Part shown: in pieces, positions 63,160 to 64,000 of the stretch
Layout of the letters: each line of letters begins with the position of its first letter
Position numbering within the stretch: position 1 is the first letter of the stretch
NCBI RefSeq assembly: GCF_014648635.1
Contig: NZ_BMRM01000001.1
Span: 1 to 64,000 of the forward strand
Direction of reading: 5' to 3'
Source: Streptomyces cinerochromogenes
GTDB lineage: Bacteria; Actinomycetota; Actinomycetes; Streptomycetales; Streptomycetaceae
Length of the DNA stretch: 64,000 nt
Position numbers and translations under genes: made by a program
The notes under the pieces: model-generated
Seen by the model: only the letters and a program-made list of their open reading frames with translations
Told to the model about the DNA's origin: nothing
Databases searched by the model: none

Positions 63160-63552
63160 CAGCTCGCGTTCATCTTCGAGGGCGGCACCCTGGACGAGGG
63201 GCGGTCGCTGTACCTCCGCGACGGCGCGCCCCTCACGTGAGGATGCGTGTCGCCCAGATCCGGCGCCCGAGGCATGGCTGCTTGAGTCGGTGTGTACCAG
63301 GGGCCGGATAGACCCGCCCCTACGCGGGAAAAGGGGCGCCCGGCCTGCGTTTCGCCGGCCAGTAACGCTAGGGGGCAGACGAGTCGGGCTGTACGCCGGG
63401 GAGAGTCACCACGTCGCTATGACCTGCACAAACGTCCAGGAAGGGCGCTTTGATGGCTACCTTGTTGGCTACGTAACGAGTGGCCCAGCCCCGGTGCCGT
63501 CCGGACGGCACCCGCCCCCAGCTTGGTGACGGACGCTCTTGTGATGGGTAGG
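63160..63552. other. Non-coding or decayed stretch
   Basis: No gene is supported here. A short frame from about 63159 reads DDQLAFIFEGGTLDEGRSLY and ends at a stop near 63240; it may be another gene remnant. A weak stem (CGCCCCT at 63315 with AGGGGCG at 63332) and the right copy of the 29-nt repeat (63372-63400) are present. GC content and codon periodicity drop, as in recombination scars. Confidence 0.4.
63372..63400 (+). repeat. 29-nt direct repeat, right copy
   Basis: Partner of 62512-62540 with three mismatches. The right copy lies 150 bp before the end of the methyltransferase-like gene. Confidence 0.7.
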
Positions 63553-64000
63553 TCAGACCGGCAGGTTCCAGGAAGGACCGTCGGGTGTTCCGAGCCACAC
63601 GCGTTGGGTGCCGTCCAAGTCCACGGTCAGGCCGAGGTCCGAGTGTGGGGGTGAGCCCGCGTCCTGCCAGATGGTGAGAGCGTCTTCCACCTGATCCCAG
63701 AGGCGAAGAGGGCCGTGCTGGTGCACGGTCCAGCCGTCTCCGGCCGGTTCGGTCCACGCCTGTGACCCGGTGGCGACGTCCACGAGGATCACGCCCGTGC
63801 CGGTGGTCATGAGTTCGGCGGACGGTGCGGCGAGCTGAGCGAGGAACTGCCCGGTCCAGTCTTCCAGGAGTGCGGGGTTCACGCGGGTGGCGCGGGTGTG
63901 ACCGGGATGCTGCTGGAAGGTGGGTCGGGGTGGGCGTTCGTGGGGACGGGCGAGCATGTAGCTGATCTGGTCGGGTTGGAAACGACCGGTGGCGGTGGCG
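63553..64000 (-). CDS. C-terminal part of a protein-isoaspartate-methyltransferase-like protein (FxLD-type RiPP methyltransferase?), partial
   Basis: The frame is open to the window edge (upstream residues read RFQPDQISYM), so the start lies beyond 64000; at least 149 codons are present. QPDQISYMLARPHE and the end RVWLGTPDGPSWNLPV resemble, from memory, the C-terminus of the O-methyltransferases that accompany FxLD lanthipeptide precursors in actinomycetes. The SAM-binding half is outside the window. If correct, another RiPP cluster begins here. Minus strand, pointing toward the decayed region. Confidence 0.5.
   Translation of the reverse strand, partial: ATATGRFQPDQISYMLARPHERPPRPTFQQHPGHTRATRVNPALLEDWTGQFLAQLAAPSAELMTTGTGVILVDVATGSQAWTEPAGDGWTVHQHGPLRLWDQVEDALTIWQDAGSPPHSDLGLTVDLDGTQRVWLGTPDGPSWNLPV

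Noticed and set aside
63310..63345. A short hairpin with A-rich loop, considered as a CRISPR repeat or terminator
   Set aside because: No repeat copies or spacers are present, and the stem is only 7 bp.

Overview
The window is high-GC actinobacterial DNA, almost certainly Streptomyces. Codon third positions are GC-rich, GTG and TTG starts and 4-bp ATGA/GTGA overlaps are common, and SARP regulators, DesK-type two-component pairs and a type II PKS core are all present. Nearly the whole window is one large NRPS-centred biosynthetic locus. It is preceded by the 3' end of a class I ribonucleotide reductase gene (1-147) and followed by RiPP-type genes and a decayed stretch up to 64000.

Layout. 358-8092: a SARP regulator, a stand-alone protein resembling the N-terminal part of SagB-type dehydrogenases, two response-regulator/histidine-kinase pairs and an MMPL exporter. 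8180-16245 (minus): a tightly coupled operon with a GHMP (threonine-type) kinase, an A-T-TE NRPS whose thioesterase has a Cys nucleophile, an ATP-grasp ligase, an argininosuccinate-lyase homologue and a cysteine-synthase-fold PLP enzyme. The kinase, lyase and PLP enzyme are the set expected for 2,3-diaminobutyrate (DABA). 16449-24612: a type II thioesterase and a dedicated tryptophan supply set (class II DAHP synthase, TrpE, TrpG, TrpD, TrpC) with a MocR regulator. 24699-43610 (minus): a SyrP/TauD-type hydroxylase, a P450, an ABC-2 permease, a 3774-residue NRPS (C-A-T-E-C-A-T-C-[degenerate A]-T-TE), a DsbA-fold isomerase-like protein, a ketoreductase, a chain-length factor, a ketosynthase and an ACP. 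43689-45748: a LysR regulator and a second SARP separated by a 13-copy, 11-bp-period repeat array. 46053-52859 (plus): a tryptophan halogenase, antiporter, flavin reductase and MacB-type ABC pair. 52957-59588 (minus): an ArsR-type regulator, an orphan ABC ATPase, MbtH, a stand-alone aspartate-type A domain, a PPTase, kynurenine formamidase and tryptophan 2,3-dioxygenase. 59942-62484: a putative RiPP precursor and a fused E1-like/YcaO cyclodehydratase. The right end holds gene remnants and the 3' part of a methyltransferase-like gene.

How it may work. Extra chorismate flux feeds tryptophan, which is chlorinated, ring-opened by TDO and deformylated to a chlorokynurenine. The pocket code I read for NRPS module 2 resembles the kynurenine code. 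Threonine is turned into DABA. Aspartate is activated by the free-standing A domain and probably beta-hydroxylated on a carrier. The type II PKS set probably makes an acyl starter for the first C domain. Module 3 of the main NRPS has a broken A domain, so its carrier must be charged in trans by the free A domain or by the Cys-thioesterase protein. These assignments come from motifs and gene context. No database search was possible.

Regulation. Heptamers close to GTCAGCG, repeated every 11 bp as SARP proteins prefer, lie in front of the ACP-led operon, the MbtH-led operon, the second SARP and the divergent DABA/thioesterase promoters. They suggest one SARP regulon across the locus.
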